20,000 nucleotides of DNA from Mesostigma viride (Eukaryota > Streptophyta > Mesostigmatophyceae > Mesostigmatales > Mesostigmataceae), in assembly GCA_009746045.1 (NCBI GenBank), contig RPFO01001913.1:82501-102500 (forward strand). Direction: 5' to 3'. This document shows, piece after piece, positions 18,081 through 20,000 of this stretch. Numbering within the stretch: the first letter of the stretch is position 1; each line of letters starts with the position of its first letter. Both the position numbers and the translations under genes were made by a program. The notes beneath the pieces were generated by a model. That model was not told the origin of the DNA. It saw nothing but the letters and a program-made list of their open reading frames with translations, and searched no databases.

Positions 18081-18339
18081 GCCAGTGATCCGATGCTGTA
18101 AGATACGTTTCAGTAAGTACTTCGGGGATCTTTGCCTGTACACGGCCAGATGGATAATTATATTGTAATGGAGAAGTGGGAGAACGTGCGTGTCTATTAG
18201 CAAATGCAGCGAAATATAAAAATGTAGTTATCAGCCTTTTTCGCCTATTCAGCAGTTGTCGTTGTCGGCCGTTGTCATTAAGCGGCTATAGATTATGTGT
18301 GCTGGGGCCGGTGAAAAGACGCTAGCAAAGTTCGTCTGA

Positions 18340-18459
18340 ATGGCGTCCAATAGAGGGGATTTTATTCTTAGTGGATTGTTGGACGAGGAGAAGGCGAGGT
18401 TGCTGGCGGAGAATGCGAAAGAGCAGAGGGAAGCAGCGGAAGCCGTGCGTGGAAGATGA
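18340..18459 (+). CDS. Possible 5' exon of a transposon gene (39 codons, helical and charged)
   Basis: ATG at 18340 opens MASNRGDFILSGLLDEEK followed by an E/A/R/Q-rich stretch predicted by composition to be a helix or coiled coil, then TGA at 18457. Two donor-like sites lie at its end: GCC|GTGCGT at 18445 and GAG|GTAACG at 18461. An acceptor TTGCAG ends at 18516. The first donor would splice to an immediate stop in the acceptor exon, and the second donor lies after the TGA, so the exon chain is unresolved or broken. No family is recognised. Confidence 0.35.
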   Translation: MASNRGDFILSGLLDEEKARLLAENAKEQREAAEAVRGR

Positions 18460-18517
18460 GGTAACGGGATGGAGTGTGGGCCCTGGCTTCTGGTTATGAA
18501 ATGATGGCGGTTGCAGG

Positions 18518-18745
18518 CCAGCCGTGCTCGCTGGTAATGGGTGCGTGGTGTTGAAATCCAAGTTCTGCGCGTATTCTGTTTTTTGGTCAATGATTGAAGG
18601 GATGTCGCCTTGTTTTATTTTTGTGCATCTGCGTCCCGTCGTGACTGCCTCGTCATGGACGCCCAGGGGTAGAAGTTCGAACGAGGGAATGATTTTTCAA
18701 ACGCCTGGATATGTTATGATAGTACGAATAAATGGTAATGGGTAG
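18518..18745 (+). CDS. Open stretch of unknown function in the CACTA element
   Basis: The frame is open from just after the acceptor-like TTGCAG (18516) to TAG at 18743-18745 and includes the residues KSKFCAYSVFWSMIEGM. Its frame differs from that of the neighbouring exon at 18739, which it overlaps by a few bases, so the two could be joined only by a short unseen intron or by repairing an indel. It may be a middle exon or a decayed part of the same gene. Confidence 0.25.
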   Translation, partial: PAVLAGNGCVVLKSKFCAYSVFWSMIEGMSPCFIFVHLRPVVTASSWTPRGRSSNEGMIFQTPGYVMIVRINGNG

Positions 18746-19450
18746 AGGCGGCCAAAATTTTGTTGGAAGTGTGCCAACGCCGCACATACGACTTGAACAA
18801 CCCTAGGTATCTTAGGAAAAGGAAACACGGATACGTCGGAGTGGAGGAAGAGGAAGACGATGACGATGGTGAAGACGGAGAGGTTTACAATGGAGGCCTT
18901 GAGAATGGGGAGACATTGAAGCAGGAGAGCAGGGTAGCGGTGAGTGGCCCGTCATGAATTACATTGTGGTTGCAGTTGTTAGCGAGGCGTGTTGATTGCT
19001 TCTTGCCGCGGGTAATCGCTAGCGTGCATAACCTTCTTTTTTCAACAGGTGTTCTGGTGCATTGACTGCCGCAAAGCAATTAATGGGACTGATTATGTGC
19101 CTATCATGCCGTTTGGGAATCATACATTGCCAACATTTCGTGTTTAGAAGGCGCGCCTTCAGAAGCATATTCAGCACCGCACGAGCCAGGTGCTGAAGGC
19201 GTGCTTGGAGAGGAAGGGGTATAAAGTGCGCATGACCGCATCGAAGAAGAAGAAGCAGCAGGAATCGGGCAAGACCATGATAACCGAGCCAGGATTGGCT
19301 TTCGTGCATGCAGTACATGGTGCGGCGCAGGCAGTGAATGCTGCATCGATTGCAGCGGTGCAGCCTGTGGCCATGGCGGTGCAGGGCGCGGGTCCTGAAG
19401 TGTGGGCGTTGGCGAAGCAGATTCACGATGCTGTCATGGCCACGTTGTGA
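18739..19450 (+). pseudogene. Split gene with zinc-finger-like segment, interrupted by an in-frame TAG
   Basis: Exon a (open from 18739, ends 18939) encodes a Tyr/Asn/Arg-rich stretch and then an acidic run. A phase-0 intron of 109 bp (18940-19048, GTGAGT...TTTTTTCAACAG) joins it to exon b (19049-19450), which ends in TGA. Exon b starts VFWCIDCRKAINGTDY; about 40 residues later comes LQKHIQHRTS, giving Cys-x2-Cys then His-x2-His spacing reminiscent of BED or C2H2 fingers. A lysine-rich stretch (TASKKKKQQ) and an Ala/Val-rich C-terminus follow. TAG at 19145-19147 interrupts exon b between the Cys pair and the His pair. The frame is open again to 19450, so the copy is probably a pseudogene, unless TAG is read through or avoided by splicing. 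The family is not identified; a DNA-binding transposon protein is an inference. Confidence 0.5.
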
Positions 19451-20000
19451 AGCCAAGGAATGGGTGTTGGTTCCAGTCAGGTGCCTCGCCCGGAGGAAGC
19501 TTTTCTGCTGTAAGCAGAGGTGCGGCATCAAGCATTTGCAATCGCCATGAGAGCAGTGGAGATGTCAGCGGCATGAAGCATTTGCAATCGCCATGAGAGC
19601 AGTGGAGATGTCTGCGGCATTGGGAGATCTGCAGACAATTGCAGGAGGACATTGTGCGGTACGCTTGTAGGGTGTATGCTGTGTTGTTCCGCTCGCTAAT
19701 GGACATGTGCCCCTGTAACCTCTTCCAGGCTAGTATCTGCTATCCACCTCTTCAGGCTTGAAAAGTAAATTGCTGTACGGTTCACAATTGGCATGGCTTG
19801 ACATGCACGCGTCGTCCTTGACTGTGGTCTGCATGGGTTTGGGGTTTAGCGGTTTACATCAGACTCTGCTGTGTATCTGCTTAATCAGCCGACGTGTCAC
19901 ATGGGGACAGCAACGGCGCTGGGATGCAGCCCGGTGTGAATGCGAGTAAGGTACGCGCTGTCATGCATGGCGGATGGGGCGTGGAAGCCACGACCCACGT
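19451..20000. other. CACTA element interior after the interrupted gene, no gene seen
   Basis: Contains the 46-bp duplication at 19525-19616 and otherwise only short frames, such as 19758-19949 (+), without motifs. It may be the 3' UTR or an intron of the preceding gene. Confidence 0.4.
19525..19616. repeat. Tandem duplication of a 46-bp unit
   Basis: Two adjacent units containing AGCATTTGCAATCGCCATGA start at 19525 and 19571 and differ at two positions. They lie just after the stop codon of the interrupted gene. Confidence 0.93.

Larger units (their letters stand above)
17833..20000. mobile_element. CACTA (En/Spm-type) DNA transposon, left part (runs off the window)
   Basis: The insertion point is exact: unit A2' agrees with A2 up to ...CATCCTC and the next bases are CACTATACTTTTTCG instead of CCCGAAACTCC. 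The expected 3-bp target is CTC (17830-17832). The right end and second target copy lie outside the window. The first 250 bp carry many TTAC/GTAA-type subterminal repeats. The element is a different family from the MITE at 236-714 and from the 8.6-kb element. Gene-like sequence lies at 18340-19450. Confidence 0.8.

Overview
This looks like nuclear DNA of a eukaryote that is dominated by repeats and transposons. I see no prokaryotic gene layout, no rRNA, no tRNA and no CRISPR array. Supporting signs are long ATCC microsatellites, CACTA-type DNA transposons with target-site duplications, LINE-like insertions with (TAAT)n tails, and one convincing GT-AG intron. A green-algal or plant source is plausible from the CACTA elements and base composition, but this is inference only.

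The backbone is a head-to-tail array of a non-coding repeat, always in the order (ATCC)n, short unit, full unit, (ATCC)n. Two diverged families, A and B, alternate: ATCC (1-836), short A1 (837-1345), full A2 (1346-2783 plus 11420-11754), ATCC (11755-12658), short B1 (12659-13553), full B2 (13554-15123), ATCC (15124-16311), short A1' (16312-16820), full A2' (16821-17832, cut off). Every unit that reaches its 3' end carries a TATA-like box 26-28 nt before the next unit or ATCC array, then a small hairpin. The 3' end of one unit may therefore be the promoter for what follows.

Five later insertions can be read out. (1) A 479-bp CACTA-type MITE (236-714) sits in the first ATCC array. (2) An 8,634-bp DNA transposon (2784-11417) has 36-bp terminal inverted repeats and dense GTGAC subterminal repeats; it sits in A2, and the matching empty site is present in B2. 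(3) A 179-bp LINE-like 3' fragment (4508-4686) lies inside that transposon. (4) A 330-bp relative (12762-13091) lies in B1, with its empty site in B2. (5) A second CACTA element begins at 17833 and runs past the window end.

Coding content is sparse and uncertain. The best candidate is a split, TAG-interrupted gene in the last CACTA element (18739-19450) with a Cys/His zinc-finger-like segment. The 8.6-kb element holds only short exon-like open stretches, and I recognise no transposase. The long MDGW or HPSI reading frames are translations of the ATCC repeat and are not genes.
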